Numbered from the stretch's first letter, positions 16,924 to 25,572 are shown. The stretch is DNA of 64,000 nt from AP-15 sp963832875 (GCA_963832875.1 CAWHWB010000009.1:124001-188000); one strand, 5' to 3'. Numbers and translations: made by a program. Notes: generated from the letters alone by a model not told the origin.

Positions 16924-17759
16924 CGCCGCGCGCCGACGAGATCGCGCCAGGCCCGTGCTGCGGCGGCGATCACCGCGAGCGACGCTTTGGCGCCATCGGC
17001 TTCGCCTTTCTCGAAATCGCCCGAGACCACGGCCATCTGGTTCGTGACATGGGCGAAGCACAACACCGGCTTGCCACGGGCTCGGGCGAAGGCATAGAGC
17101 GCCGCCGCCTCCATCTCGACCGCCAGAATGTCGCGAGCGCGAGCCCTCTCGATCGCCGCCGCGGTCTCGCGAAACGGCGCGTCTGTCGTCCAGGCGGCGC
17201 CGCGATAGACCGGTTCGGCCGACCCCGTGAGCGCCGCGAACGCGCTTTCGACCAGGACGGCGTCAGCTTCGGCGAAATCGGTCGCCGGCAAATAATGATA
17301 GCTGGTGCCTTCGTCCCTGAGCGCGCGCTCGATCAGTACGAAATAGGGCGGCGGCCCGTGCGCTTTGATCTGCCCGGCCGAGGTCATGCTGATCAAAAAG
17401 CGGCAACCGCAGACGAAGAGCTGTTCGGCCAGCAGCACGGCAAAAGCAGCGCCGACCGCGCAGCCGATGATCCCGAAGCGCTCGGCACCGTGGACAAACT
17501 CGTAGAGGTCGGTGTGATAGCAGGCCCAGCCCGACGAAAGTCGCGCTGCGCCGGTGCGGCGCAGTGCGCGCAGGATGTCGCCGTCGGGGTCGAGAATGCA
17601 GATCTCCGGGACATCGAGGCTGGCTAAGCCCTTTTGCCGGCGCGCCTCGCGCAGCAGGTTCGCCGGCTCGAAGACCGACGCCGCGGAAAAATCTTTGCCC
17701 GCCAGGATCGGCGGCGCGGGTGCGCGGCGGTCGTCGGTCATGTCGTCCTTGTTGGCCAC
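16920..17759 (-). CDS. Nucleoside phosphorylase family protein (PNP_UDP_1)
   Basis: First gene of the six-gene operon, 279 residues. It has the phosphorylase/nucleosidase fold: FGIIGCAVGAAFAVLLAEQL, FLISMTSAGQI, WTTDAPFRET around residues 190-199, and ILAVEMEAAALYAFARA with the ribose-binding E215-M-E217. The N-terminal extension (EPANLLREARRQKG) resembles uridine-phosphorylase-like COG2820 members. The second Met (residue 7) is an alternative start. In an operon with a radical SAM enzyme it could remove adenine from a 5'-deoxyadenosyl adduct, as HpnG does in hopanoid synthesis. That is an inference by analogy. Confidence 0.82.
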   Translation of the reverse strand: MANKDDMTDDRRAPAPPILAGKDFSAASVFEPANLLREARRQKGLASLDVPEICILDPDGDILRALRRTGAARLSSGWACYHTDLYEFVHGAERFGIIGCAVGAAFAVLLAEQLFVCGCRFLISMTSAGQIKAHGPPPYFVLIERALRDEGTSYHYLPATDFAEADAVLVESAFAALTGSAEPVYRGAAWTTDAPFRETAAAIERARARDILAVEMEAAALYAFARARGKPVLCFAHVTNQMAVVSGDFEKGEADGAKASLAVIAAAARAWRDLVGARR

Positions 17760-17865
17760 AACCCGCGACCCGTCAAGAACCGCGATCGAGAGAAAGCTTG
17801 CTAGCGATCCGGCACGCCCGAATTAGAATGCTTGTCCGAAAATCCGCCCTGCACGACAAGGCCGC

Positions 17866-18213
17866 ATGATCAGCACTCTCGACATCCACGAGCTGGTGAA
17901 AGACCTGAAGGCCTCGGGATTTACCGACACGCAGGCCGAAGCCGTGACCCATGCGGCCAAGCAGTCGCAGGATTTTTCCGATCTCGTCACAAAATCGGAT
18001 CTCGCGCCGCAAACCAGTGAATTACACAGTGGGATCAATAATTTACGTGCGGAATCCCGCGAGGAAATAAGTAAAGTCCATGTAGAGATCGTGGCGCTGG
18101 AGTTGCCGCTGATCAAATGGATGATCGGCGTGGGCATCGCTGCTTCTTTGGCCGTCGGAGGCATGATCGGGACTGCGGCACAGCCGGTTTTGCGAGCATT
18201 GCCGCACGCGTGA
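17866..18213 (+). CDS. CCDC90/DUF1640-like coiled-coil membrane-anchored protein
   Basis: A 115-residue protein. The N-terminus LDIHELVKDLKASGFTDTQA followed by EAVTHAAK and SDLVTKSDLAPQTSELHS is characteristic of the bacterial relatives of mitochondrial CCDC90 (MCUR1). A heptad region (residues 45-80) leads to one C-terminal membrane span (WMIGVGIAASLAVGGMIG). The middle is lower in GC (TAATTTACGTGCGG) than its neighbours. It is divergent from the nucleosidase operon. The bacterial function is not established. Confidence 0.78.
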   Translation: MISTLDIHELVKDLKASGFTDTQAEAVTHAAKQSQDFSDLVTKSDLAPQTSELHSGINNLRAESREEISKVHVEIVALELPLIKWMIGVGIAASLAVGGMIGTAAQPVLRALPHA

Positions 18214-18240
18214 ATTTGAGGTTTTTCAAGGGGAAACGCC

Positions 18241-19635
18241 ATGTCGCTGAGCCGCGAGTTCGCCCGGTTTGTCGCAGCCCTCGAATACGACGACCTGCCG
18301 CCGGAGGTCGTCGACCGGGCAAAGGGCGTCACCCTGGAGGCGCTCGCTTCGGCCTTGGTGGCCCACGACATGCCGGCGAGCCGGCAGGCCTTGGCGCTGA
18401 TGCGGGAGGAGGAAGCAGGCGGCGGCGGGGCCGCGACCGTCTTGTGCAACGGCAGCAAATTGACCAAGGCCGGCGCCGCCTTTGTCAACACCGAGACGAT
18501 TTTTGCCGGCGGCAAGTGGGACACCTTCCGCATGCTGACCCATCCCGGCACCGCGATTCTGCCGGCGGCCTTGGCGGCGGCGGAGATTGCCGGATCTTCC
18601 GGCCGCGAGTTTCTGACCGCGGTCGCCGCCGGCTACGAGGTCATGGAGCGGATGGCCGCCGAGTTCATCCCGACGGTCATGTCGCGCGGCTTTCACGCGG
18701 GTCCGGTGTTCGCCATCTTCGGCGCGGCGATCGCCGCCGCCAAGCTCGGCGGGCTCGACGAAAACCAGGTCAACGGCGCCATCGCCCAATGCGTCAACCT
18801 CTCTTCCGGCAATCTCGAAGGCGCGCGCAGCGGCGGGCGCTCCCTGCGCGAGGGCGGCGCGGTGCGCAACGCGCTCCTCGCCGTGGCCTTGGCAAATCAC
18901 GGGATACCGGGCGGCGAAACGACGTTGGAAGGCGAGGCCGGGTTCTACCACGCCTATGCCGGCAACAACCGCGGCGAACTGCGCTACAGCTTCAACGGCT
19001 CGAACCGCACCGATCTCGCCCGGATCACGCAAGGCCTCGGCCGCGACTGGATCTTTCTCGAAACGCTCTACCGCATCTATTCGACCGCCGGCTACAACAT
19101 CGCCCATATCGAGGTTACGGCGAAACTGTGCGCCGAGCACGATATCCGCCCTCAGGCCATCGAGCGCATCGAGGCCCTGGTCAACTGGTTCGAGACCGAG
19201 TATCCGAGCCCGGCCTTCCCCAGCCGCGGCATCGACAACCCGCCGCAAATCGGCAGCACCCAGTATTTCACGGCGTATGGCGCGGTCGAGCGCGGCTACC
19301 CGCTGCTGCGCGGCGATCGGCCGGGCCCCGGCGAGAGCGACCCGCCGGCGGTTCTCGATCTAATGCAGCGCGTGACCCTGATCCCGACCGTGCGGCGCAC
19401 CCTGTTCGGACCGCGGATCACGGTCTTCTTAAGGGACGGCCGCAGCTTCACGAAGGACGGCACCGGCCGCGAATTCATCTGGGATTTCGAAGAAGAGGCT
19501 CGCCGCATTCGCCCGGTCGCCTCCGGCCTCGCCATCCCCGAGACGCAATTTGCCGAGCTGATCGACAGCTGCCGTCATCTCGACCGGCTCGAGCGCGCCG
19601 CCGACAAGCTGATCGCGCTGACGATCCCCTCCTGA
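18241..19635 (+). CDS. MmgE/PrpD family protein
   Basis: A 464-residue member of the 2-methylcitrate dehydratase / iminodisuccinate epimerase family. The all-helical N-domain (FARFVAALEYDDLPPEVVDRAKGV) carries the expected INTE-like block as VNTETIFAGGKWDTFRMLTHPG. Next come LPAALAAAEIAGSSGREFLTAV and RGFHAGPVFAIFGAAIAAAKL. The C-terminal alpha+beta domain includes YNIAHIEVTAKLC and the motif IGSTQYFTAYGAVE. The RBS AAGGGGAAACGCC precedes ATG 18241. No methylcitrate-cycle partners are nearby, so the exact substrate is open. A short relic of a paralogue lies at 25.3 kb. Confidence 0.88.
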   Translation: MSLSREFARFVAALEYDDLPPEVVDRAKGVTLEALASALVAHDMPASRQALALMREEEAGGGGAATVLCNGSKLTKAGAAFVNTETIFAGGKWDTFRMLTHPGTAILPAALAAAEIAGSSGREFLTAVAAGYEVMERMAAEFIPTVMSRGFHAGPVFAIFGAAIAAAKLGGLDENQVNGAIAQCVNLSSGNLEGARSGGRSLREGGAVRNALLAVALANHGIPGGETTLEGEAGFYHAYAGNNRGELRYSFNGSNRTDLARITQGLGRDWIFLETLYRIYSTAGYNIAHIEVTAKLCAEHDIRPQAIERIEALVNWFETEYPSPAFPSRGIDNPPQIGSTQYFTAYGAVERGYPLLRGDRPGPGESDPPAVLDLMQRVTLIPTVRRTLFGPRITVFLRDGRSFTKDGTGREFIWDFEEEARRIRPVASGLAIPETQFAELIDSCRHLDRLERAADKLIALTIPS

Positions 19636-19682
19636 GCGGATGGCCAATCCATCTCTCGGGCCGTGGTCCTCTTTGCTGCGGC

Positions 19683-20327
19683 TCACCGGCCGGGGGGAGC
19701 GGCAAGGCGATGGCCGAAAGCGCGGATAAAGGTGTCGACCGCGGCGGCAACGCTCTCGGCGATGCTCGCCTGACCGGAGTCGGCCTCCAGGCGCAGCAGG
19801 TGGCGCAGCTGCGTTTCGCCGCGCACCAGCCCGACGAACTGCTCGGCGGCGAGCCGGGTATCGGCCAGCGCCAGCGACCCGGCCGCCGCGGCGCTCCGCA
19901 TGAAAGCCTCGATCTGAAGGATGTTGCGCTCGGGTCCGGCATGCCAAAACACTTGGCCCAGCATCGGAAAGCGCGTGACTTCGGCCAAGATGATGCGGTG
20001 CAGCGCGATCGCATCGGGGGACAGCAGCAGATCGAGAAACCGCTGGCCGAGTGTCGTTAGCGAGGCGTGAACATCCCCGGGGTCGAGTTCGCCGACCGAG
20101 AGGCCGGCAAAGCGGCGCTCGCATTCGCGGCCGATAACCGCGCCGAACAGTTCCTCCTTGCCGGCGAAATGGGCATAGACCGTCGCCTTTGACACGCCGG
20201 CCTCGCGCGCGATCGCGTCCATGCTGACGGCGCCAAACCCGCTCGCCAAAAAGGCCCGTTTAGCCGCAGCCAGAATGCTCTCCTGCTTGCTGCCCGGCTG
20301 CGCCTCGCTGCGCTCGCTCGTCTGCAT
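19683..20327 (-). CDS. TetR/AcrR family regulator of the adjacent EmrAB pump
   Basis: A 214-residue TetR regulator. The N-terminal helix-turn-helix is ILAAAKRAFLASGFGAVSMDAI, then AREAGVSKATVYAHFAGKEELF. The C-terminal ligand domain (DLLLSPDAIALHRIILAEVTRFP, AEQFVGLVRGETQLRHLL) resembles the TetR_C_7 type. The start at ATG 20327 gives MQTSERSEAQPGSKQ; further upstream codons run into the divergent promoter and were rejected. It is transcribed away from emrA, and the palindrome at 20417-20435 between them is the obvious operator, so it most likely represses the pump and releases it on drug binding. Confidence 0.87.
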   Translation of the reverse strand: MQTSERSEAQPGSKQESILAAAKRAFLASGFGAVSMDAIAREAGVSKATVYAHFAGKEELFGAVIGRECERRFAGLSVGELDPGDVHASLTTLGQRFLDLLLSPDAIALHRIILAEVTRFPMLGQVFWHAGPERNILQIEAFMRSAAAAGSLALADTRLAAEQFVGLVRGETQLRHLLRLEADSGQASIAESVAAAVDTFIRAFGHRLAAPPGR

Positions 20328-20376
20328 CGCCTCGCTGCAGTCCCTGGTCCCGCCTGCCAACTCCCGGCGCACGGGC

Positions 20377-20404
20377 TTGACAAACTTTACAGAAGCCCTA
20401 CTTT
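20377..20404 (+). promoter_or_regulatory. Predicted sigma-70 promoter of the emrAB operon
   Basis: TTGACA at 20377-20382 is a perfect -35 box. TACTTT at 20399-20404 with a 16-base spacer is a fair -10 box. Transcription would begin near 20411, placing the TetR operator (20417-20435) just downstream of the start, a good position for blocking RNA polymerase. Confidence 0.65.
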
Positions 20405-20416
20405 CGACGCAACATT

Positions 20417-20435
20417 GAACTGAACGGTTTAGTTC
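20417..20435. promoter_or_regulatory. Probable TetR-family operator (19-bp palindrome)
   Basis: GAACTGAACGGTTTAGTTC is a 19-bp inverted repeat: GAACTGAAC and the reverse complement GAACTAAAC differ at one position around a central G. It lies between the divergent regulator and emrA and overlaps the leader just before the emrA ribosome site (GAGAGG). Length and symmetry fit TetR-family sites, which commonly contain AAC/GTT half-site cores. Confidence 0.75.
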
Positions 20436-20442
20436 AGAGAGG

Positions 20443-21546
20443 ATGCGCAAGAAGATCGTGATCGCCGTTTTGCTGCTGTGCGCGGCGCTGGGCGGCTCTG
20501 GCGGCTGGTATTGGTGGACCACGCTGCGGTTTTTCGAGTCGACCGACGACGCCTATGTCGCCAGCGACGTCTCGGTGATCAGCCCGAAGGTCGAAGGCTA
20601 CATCAAGGCGGTGCGGGTCCGTGAGAACCAGGCCGTCAAACAAGGCGCGGTGCTGTTCGTCATCGACGACAGCGATTTTGCCGCCAAAGTCGCCCAAGCT
20701 CAGGCGGCGGCGGCGACCGAGCAAGCTGCGGTCGCAACCTATGCGAGCCGGCTGGATCTGCAGCGGGCGATGATCGCCCAGGCGCAGGCGACGCTGGACT
20801 CGGCCGAGGCCGACCTCACCCGCACCCAGCAGGATTACCAGCGCTACAGCGAGTTGATGGCCAGCGACTTCGCCAGCCGGCAGCGTTTTCAGCAGGCGCA
20901 AGCCGATCTGCGCAAGGCCGAAGCCGAGACGGCCAAGAGCCGGGCCGCCCTCGGCGCCGCGCAGAGCGAACAGGGCGTTCTACAGTCGCAGCGGCAGGAG
21001 GAGATGGCACGGCTGCAGCAAGCCCGCGCCAATCTCAAGCTTGCCCAAAACGATCTCGATAACACGGTCATCCGGGCGCCGGTCTCCGGCGTCGCCGGCA
21101 ACCGCGCCGGCCAGGTCGGCCAGTACGTCAAGCCCGGCACCGAATTGCTCTCCCTGGTGCCGTTGCCGCGGGTCTACGTCACCGCGAATTTCAAGGAGAC
21201 GCAGCTGACCCGAATGCGGCCGGGACAGCTCGCCGAAGTCTCGGTCGACGCGTATCCCGACTACACGTTGGCCGGCCGCATCGAGAGCTTCGCCCCGGCG
21301 AGCGGCGCCGAGTTCAGCCTGCTGCCGCCCGACAACGCGACCGGCAACTTCACCAAGATCGTCCAGCGGGTGCCAGTACGCATCGCCTTGCCGCGCAACG
21401 ACCCGCTTGCCCGCCTGCTGCGCCCCGGCCTGTCGGTCACGGTCAGCATTGACACTCGCGAGCAGGGCGAGGCCACTGCCGGCGGCGGCATCGTCGGCGC
21501 GGCTGAGGCCGAGCCGGCCACACCGCCGCCCTCGACAGCGCGATGA
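20443..21546 (+). CDS. emrA: HlyD/EmrA-type periplasmic adaptor of a drug efflux pump
   Basis: A 367-residue membrane fusion protein. One N-terminal span (IVIAVLLLCAALGGSGGWYWW) is followed by STDDAYVASDVSVISPKVEGYI, the lipoyl half-motif typical of EmrA/VceA. A long coiled-coil hairpin of about 120 residues rich in Ala, Gln and Glu comes next. The second lipoyl half is NTVIRAPVSGVAGNRAGQVGQYV, and the beta-barrel is YVTANFKETQLTRMRPGQ. The ATG at 20443 sits directly after AGAGAGG. Its stop overlaps the start of the MFS partner (ATGA), so adaptor and pump are made together. A TolC-like outer-membrane channel is not in the window. Confidence 0.9.
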   Translation: MRKKIVIAVLLLCAALGGSGGWYWWTTLRFFESTDDAYVASDVSVISPKVEGYIKAVRVRENQAVKQGAVLFVIDDSDFAAKVAQAQAAAATEQAAVATYASRLDLQRAMIAQAQATLDSAEADLTRTQQDYQRYSELMASDFASRQRFQQAQADLRKAEAETAKSRAALGAAQSEQGVLQSQRQEEMARLQQARANLKLAQNDLDNTVIRAPVSGVAGNRAGQVGQYVKPGTELLSLVPLPRVYVTANFKETQLTRMRPGQLAEVSVDAYPDYTLAGRIESFAPASGAEFSLLPPDNATGNFTKIVQRVPVRIALPRNDPLARLLRPGLSVTVSIDTREQGEATAGGGIVGAAEAEPATPPPSTAR

Positions 21547-23201
21547 CCTGGACCTTAGCCCCGCTGCGCCGAGCGGGCGGCGGACGGCGCGCGGCGGTCG
21601 CGCTTGTCCCGGCGACCATGCCAAAGCCGCCGATTGCGCGGGCCGTCGCAGCGCCTTCGGCGCAGCCTCAGCCGAGCCTGCGCGACTGGTTCGGCGTGCT
21701 CGCCATGGTCGTCGGCCTGTTCATGGCGATCATGGACGTGCAGATCGTGACCAGCTCGCTGACCCAGATCCAGGGAGGCTTGTCGGCCAGCCCAGACGAA
21801 ATCGCCTGGGTGCAGACCGCCTATCTGATCGCCGATGTCGTGATGGTCCCGCTCTCCGGAACCCTGTCGCGGCTGCTTTCGACGCGCCTGCTGTTCGTGA
21901 TCGCGGCGCTCGGATTCACCGGAGCGAGCGCCTTGTGCGCAACCGCGACGAGCCTTGATCAGATGATCCTCTATCGTGCGGTGCAAGGGTTCAGCGGCGG
22001 CGCCATGACGCCGTTGGTGTTTCCCGTCGTCTATACGAAATTCCGAATGCCGCAGCTGGCGACGATCATGGTGCTGATCTCGCTGATCCTGAACCTGTCG
22101 TCGACCTTAGGTCCGACGATCGGCGGCTACCTGACCGATACCTTCTCCTGGCATTGGCTGTTCCTGGTCAACTTGGCGCCCGGCATTTCGGTCGCCGTCG
22201 CGGTCTGGCTGCTGATCGATATCGACAAGCCCGACCTCTCGCTGTTGCGCCATTTCGATTTGGCCGGGCTGGCGCTGATGGCGGTGTTTCTCGGCTGCCT
22301 CGAATACGCGCTCGAGGAAGGCCCCCGCTGGGACTGGTTTTCGGACGACACGATCTTCACCGTCGTTGTCGTCTCAGGCATCGCCGCCGCCCTGTTCTTC
22401 TGGCGCGTGCTGACCTACCGCCAGCCGATCGTCGATCTGCGCGCCTTTACCAATCGTAATTTCGCGCTCGGTTCGTTCTACACGTTCGTGGTCGGCACCG
22501 GCATGTACGGCACGACCTACCTAATACCGCTGTTTCTCGCACAGGTCCGGGGCTTCAGCAGTCTCCAGATCGGCGAGACGGTCGTCGTTACCGGGCTCGC
22601 GCAGATGCTGATGTCCCCAATCTCCGCCCAGCTGGCGCGCAGAATGGACTTGAGGCTGATGCTGAGCATCGGCATCGGGTTTTTCGCCGTCGCCATGTAC
22701 CTGACCGCCGGGCTGACCAATCAGTCAGGCTTTGTCGAGCTATTCCTGCCGCAGGTTTTGCGTGGAACGGCGCTGATGTTCTGCTATCTGCCGGCCAATA
22801 TGATCGCGCTCGGCAGCGTGCCGCAAGACAAGCTGAAAAACTCCGCCGGGCTCTACAACTTGACCCGCGATCTGGGCGGTGCGATCGCATTGGCAACGAT
22901 CGGGACCGTGTTGAACGACCGACTGCATTTCCACTGGAATCGGCTAATCGAAGACGTCAACATGGCGCGCCCGGCGGTGCAGCATTTTCTCGACATGCAA
23001 ACCGATCGGTTCGGTGCCTTGGTGCCCGGCGACCCACACCGCGCTGCTGTCGAACTGCTCGCCAACCTCGTGCAGCGCGAGGCGCTGGTGATGAGCTTCA
23101 ACGACGCGCTGATGCTGCTTGGCGGCATCTTCGCCACCGCCTTGCTGCTGGTACCTCTGATCAAGCGGCCGCGCAGCCGCATCGCCGCCGACGGGCACTG
23201 A
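21543..23201 (+). CDS. emrB: DHA2 family multidrug MFS transporter (EmrB-type)
   Basis: A 552-residue, 14-span proton-drug antiporter. Motif D1 appears in FMAIMDVQIVTSSLTQIQGG, and WVQTAYLIADVVMVPLSGTLSRL follows. Motif C appears as LNLSSTLGPTIGGYLTD and FSWHWLFLVNLAPG. The N-terminal 45 residues before LRDWFGVLAMVVG are a basic, Pro/Ala-rich leader. The second half has TGLAQMLMSPISAQLARRMD and NLTRDLGGAIALATIGTVLNDR. It works with the EmrA adaptor to move hydrophobic drugs across both membranes. The start overlaps the emrA stop by four bases; expression is expected under the TetR operator at 20417. Confidence 0.9.
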   Translation: MTWTLAPLRRAGGGRRAAVALVPATMPKPPIARAVAAPSAQPQPSLRDWFGVLAMVVGLFMAIMDVQIVTSSLTQIQGGLSASPDEIAWVQTAYLIADVVMVPLSGTLSRLLSTRLLFVIAALGFTGASALCATATSLDQMILYRAVQGFSGGAMTPLVFPVVYTKFRMPQLATIMVLISLILNLSSTLGPTIGGYLTDTFSWHWLFLVNLAPGISVAVAVWLLIDIDKPDLSLLRHFDLAGLALMAVFLGCLEYALEEGPRWDWFSDDTIFTVVVVSGIAAALFFWRVLTYRQPIVDLRAFTNRNFALGSFYTFVVGTGMYGTTYLIPLFLAQVRGFSSLQIGETVVVTGLAQMLMSPISAQLARRMDLRLMLSIGIGFFAVAMYLTAGLTNQSGFVELFLPQVLRGTALMFCYLPANMIALGSVPQDKLKNSAGLYNLTRDLGGAIALATIGTVLNDRLHFHWNRLIEDVNMARPAVQHFLDMQTDRFGALVPGDPHRAAVELLANLVQREALVMSFNDALMLLGGIFATALLLVPLIKRPRSRIAADGH

Positions 23202-23242
23202 CCGCCGCTTCGGTTCGGCGGCTCCGCGCTTCCCGCCGCCCG

Positions 23243-24229
23243 TCACCTGGCCTTTGCGATTTCGCCGTGAAGCCAGTCCTCGACCAGCCGGCGGGCGATC
23301 GAGTCGCGGCGTGGCAAGCGGAACGTGTCGTCGTCGGTATGCGCGAGCAGCCACCCGCGCTCGACCCAGCGCACGTCTTCAAGCTCGCTGAAATCGACCG
23401 TGATCTCGGTCGTCAGCGCGTGGGCGTGAAAGCCGAGCATGACGTTGGCCGGAAACGGCCAGGGCTGGGACGAGTGATAGTCGACCGCACCGACCTCGAT
23501 GCCGCTCTCCTCGCGCACCTCGCGCGCGACCGCTTCTTCGAGGCTCTCGCCCGGCTCGACGAAACCGGCCAAGGTCGAATACATGCCGGGCGGAAAGTGC
23601 CGCGAGCGGCCCATCAACGCGCGCTCGCCTTGCGTCACCAGCATGATCACGGCCGGGTCGGTGCGCGGGAAATGCATCGTGGCGCAGGCCGGATCGGTGC
23701 AGCGCCGCATGTGCCCGGCCTCCTCGCTGCGGGTCGGGCTGCCGCACAGCCCGCAAAAACGATGGCGGGCATGCCAGTAGAGCATCGCGCGGGCCAGTGC
23801 CAATAGCGCCGCCTCGCGCCGGTCGAGCCGCCCGCCGAGCTGGCGCAGATCGGCAAAGCGCAGGGCTGCGCCCTCGATCCCGCTCGCCGCCAGGGCCGGC
23901 GAATGCAGCATGTCGAGTGGTGCGGCGACCGCGGACAGATCGAGCGCGAAATGCGCCCGCTCCTCTACGACGCCGATAAAAACGAGCTCGCCTCGGCCGA
24001 ACTGCTCCTCGGCGACGCGGTCACCGATCACCGGGACCACCCCAGCCCAGCCCAGCACCGCCGCGCGCGGCTCGCCGCCCTCGATCTCGACGACCAAATT
24101 CTGGTTGCGCCACACCGGAACAAAAAGGCTCGCCGGATCGGCCAACCGTTCGAGGATCCAGGCAGTGTCGCGACGGCGCAGCCCGGCCCGCTCGAACCCC
24201 GGTGCGGCATAGTAATTTTGTGCTCTCAT
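23243..24229 (-). CDS. nudC: NAD(+)/NADH pyrophosphatase
   Basis: Nudix hydrolase that cleaves NADH to NMNH and AMP and can remove NAD caps from RNA. 328 residues. The zinc ribbon is C159/C162 (FCGLCGS) with C177/C182 (CTDPAC). The Nudix box GFVEPGESLEEAVAREVREE begins at residue 222, and the NudC-specific SQPWPFP motif lies at 254-260. The N-terminal domain is also full length. ATG 24229 (MRAQNYYAAPGF) was chosen; the frame is open upstream but not conserved-looking. It is convergent with emrB. Widespread housekeeping role in NADH turnover and RNA decapping. Confidence 0.93.
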   Translation of the reverse strand: MRAQNYYAAPGFERAGLRRRDTAWILERLADPASLFVPVWRNQNLVVEIEGGEPRAAVLGWAGVVPVIGDRVAEEQFGRGELVFIGVVEERAHFALDLSAVAAPLDMLHSPALAASGIEGAALRFADLRQLGGRLDRREAALLALARAMLYWHARHRFCGLCGSPTRSEEAGHMRRCTDPACATMHFPRTDPAVIMLVTQGERALMGRSRHFPPGMYSTLAGFVEPGESLEEAVAREVREESGIEVGAVDYHSSQPWPFPANVMLGFHAHALTTEITVDFSELEDVRWVERGWLLAHTDDDTFRLPRRDSIARRLVEDWLHGEIAKAR

Positions 24230-24371
24230 CGACCCGAGAGTGGCACACCCGCCGGCGCAGCGGCAAGCCGCGAGCGCCGGCGAAAGCCGGTCGGGACGGC
24301 GCCGGATTGCCATCGCCTCAGCCGGCAGCTACGATCGGCGATCTCTCCCCCGCGACCAAGGACTGCTTGCG

Positions 24372-25250
24372 ATGCGCACCAGCTTCACCGTCGGCGACAT
24401 GACGATCCATCGGCTGGTCGAGCAGGAGGCCGGGTTCACTCCGGTCCTCGAATTCCTGCCCGGATTGAGCCCGGAATTGCTCGACGAGAACCGGTCCTGG
24501 CTGGAGCCCGCCGCACTCGATCCCGCGACCGACAAGCTGGTGCTGTGCTTTCAATCCTATCTGGTCAAGACCCCGCACCACACCCTCCTGGTCGACAGCT
24601 GCATCGGCAACGACAAGACCCGGCCGACGCGCGACGCGTGGAACCGCAAGACCGACGATCATTTCATGCAGGCGTTGGCGGCGGCGGGCGTGTCGGTCGA
24701 CGACATCGATTTCGTCATGTGCACCCATCTCCACGCCGATCACGTCGGCTGGAACACGCGGCTCGAAAACGGCCGCTGGGTCCCCACCTTCCCCAACGCG
24801 CGTTATCTGTTTTCCGAAAAGGAATACGGTTATTGGTCCGCAGAGCACGCCAAGAGCCCAATCGACGCATTCGGCGACAGCGTATTGCCGATCGTCGCGG
24901 CCAGGCGCGCCGACCTGGTGACGAGCGAGCACGCGCTCGACGACCATGTCCGCCTGATGCCAACGCCGGGCCACACGCCCGACCATTTCGCGGTCTGTCT
25001 CGGCCGCGGCGGCGATGCAGCGGTGCTGACCGGCGACCTGATCCATTCGCCGTTGCAGGCGCGCTATCCGGAACTGGCGATGCGCGTCGACTATGACCCA
25101 AAGCAGGCCTCGGCGACCCGCCGCGGTTTCCTCGAGCGCTATTGCGACACTCCCACCCTGTGCTGCACGATGCACTTCCCCTCGCCCTCGGTCGGCCATG
25201 TCAAGCGCTGGGGCGGCGGCTTCCGCCACGAGCCGGCGCCGAATACCTGA
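24372..25250 (+). CDS. Metallo-beta-lactamase-fold hydrolase
   Basis: A 292-residue MBL-fold protein. The zinc motif HLHADH is at residues 119-124. Downstream ligands appear in MPTPGHTPDH, in ALTGDLIHSP (as VLTGDLIHSP) and in CTMHFPSPSVG. The N-terminal strand MTIHRLVEQE and SYLVKTPHHTLLVDSCIGND are typical of the lactonase/alkylsulfatase-like glyoxalase-II branch. The start is ATG 24372; the earlier open frame overlaps the divergent nudC promoter. A quorum-lactone or ester substrate is possible, but nothing in the context decides. Confidence 0.85.
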   Translation: MRTSFTVGDMTIHRLVEQEAGFTPVLEFLPGLSPELLDENRSWLEPAALDPATDKLVLCFQSYLVKTPHHTLLVDSCIGNDKTRPTRDAWNRKTDDHFMQALAAAGVSVDDIDFVMCTHLHADHVGWNTRLENGRWVPTFPNARYLFSEKEYGYWSAEHAKSPIDAFGDSVLPIVAARRADLVTSEHALDDHVRLMPTPGHTPDHFAVCLGRGGDAAVLTGDLIHSPLQARYPELAMRVDYDPKQASATRRGFLERYCDTPTLCCTMHFPSPSVGHVKRWGGGFRHEPAPNT

Positions 25251-25315
25251 CGCCGGCGAGCGTTGGCACCATCGATTTGCCGCAAGCCCCTGCTCTTCAA
25301 CGCTAACACCAAAAA

Positions 25316-25400
25316 AGGCTTTTCGCAGCCTCTGGCCGCGATGGCAAAGCGCGGGTCGGAAGCACCCAGTACTTCACCGCCTATGGCGCCGTCGAGCAGC
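25316..25400 (+). pseudogene. Short relic of a second MmgE/PrpD gene
   Basis: One frame here reads AFAASGRDGKARVGSTQYFT then AYGAVE. It aligns with AFPSRGIDNPPQIGSTQYFT and AYGAVE of the intact MmgE/PrpD gene at 18.2-19.6 kb. Over 42 bases (25355-25396) 36 are identical, and five of the six changes are silent. Sequence after it no longer matches. The remainder of 25251-25572 contains no gene I can support. It is either the scar of a lost paralogue or of a duplication. Confidence 0.6.
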
Positions 25401-25572
25401 AACTCGGCCTCGGTCAATGGTCAATTCTCCGGCGGGTAGACGAGCTCATTGGAAGCTTCACTCTTAGGAAGCACGTCCTCCGCTCCCCGACCCGATCCTA
25501 CAGCGAGCGTCGTGGGTGAAACCGATGGTCGGCCTCGGTGAAACCGCTGTCCTGCAGGTTATGCCTGCGGGG

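Noticed and set aside
12401..17759. Assignment of the operon to hopanoid synthesis (hpnG/hpnH/hpnI)
   Set aside because: The nucleosidase and GT2 would fit, but the radical SAM carries a SPASM-like cysteine set, and no squalene-hopene cyclase or other hpn gene is near.
12401..17759. Confident naming as an arsenosugar cluster
   Set aside because: Only the TIGR04282-type gene supports this; no arsM- or arsS-like gene was seen within the operon.
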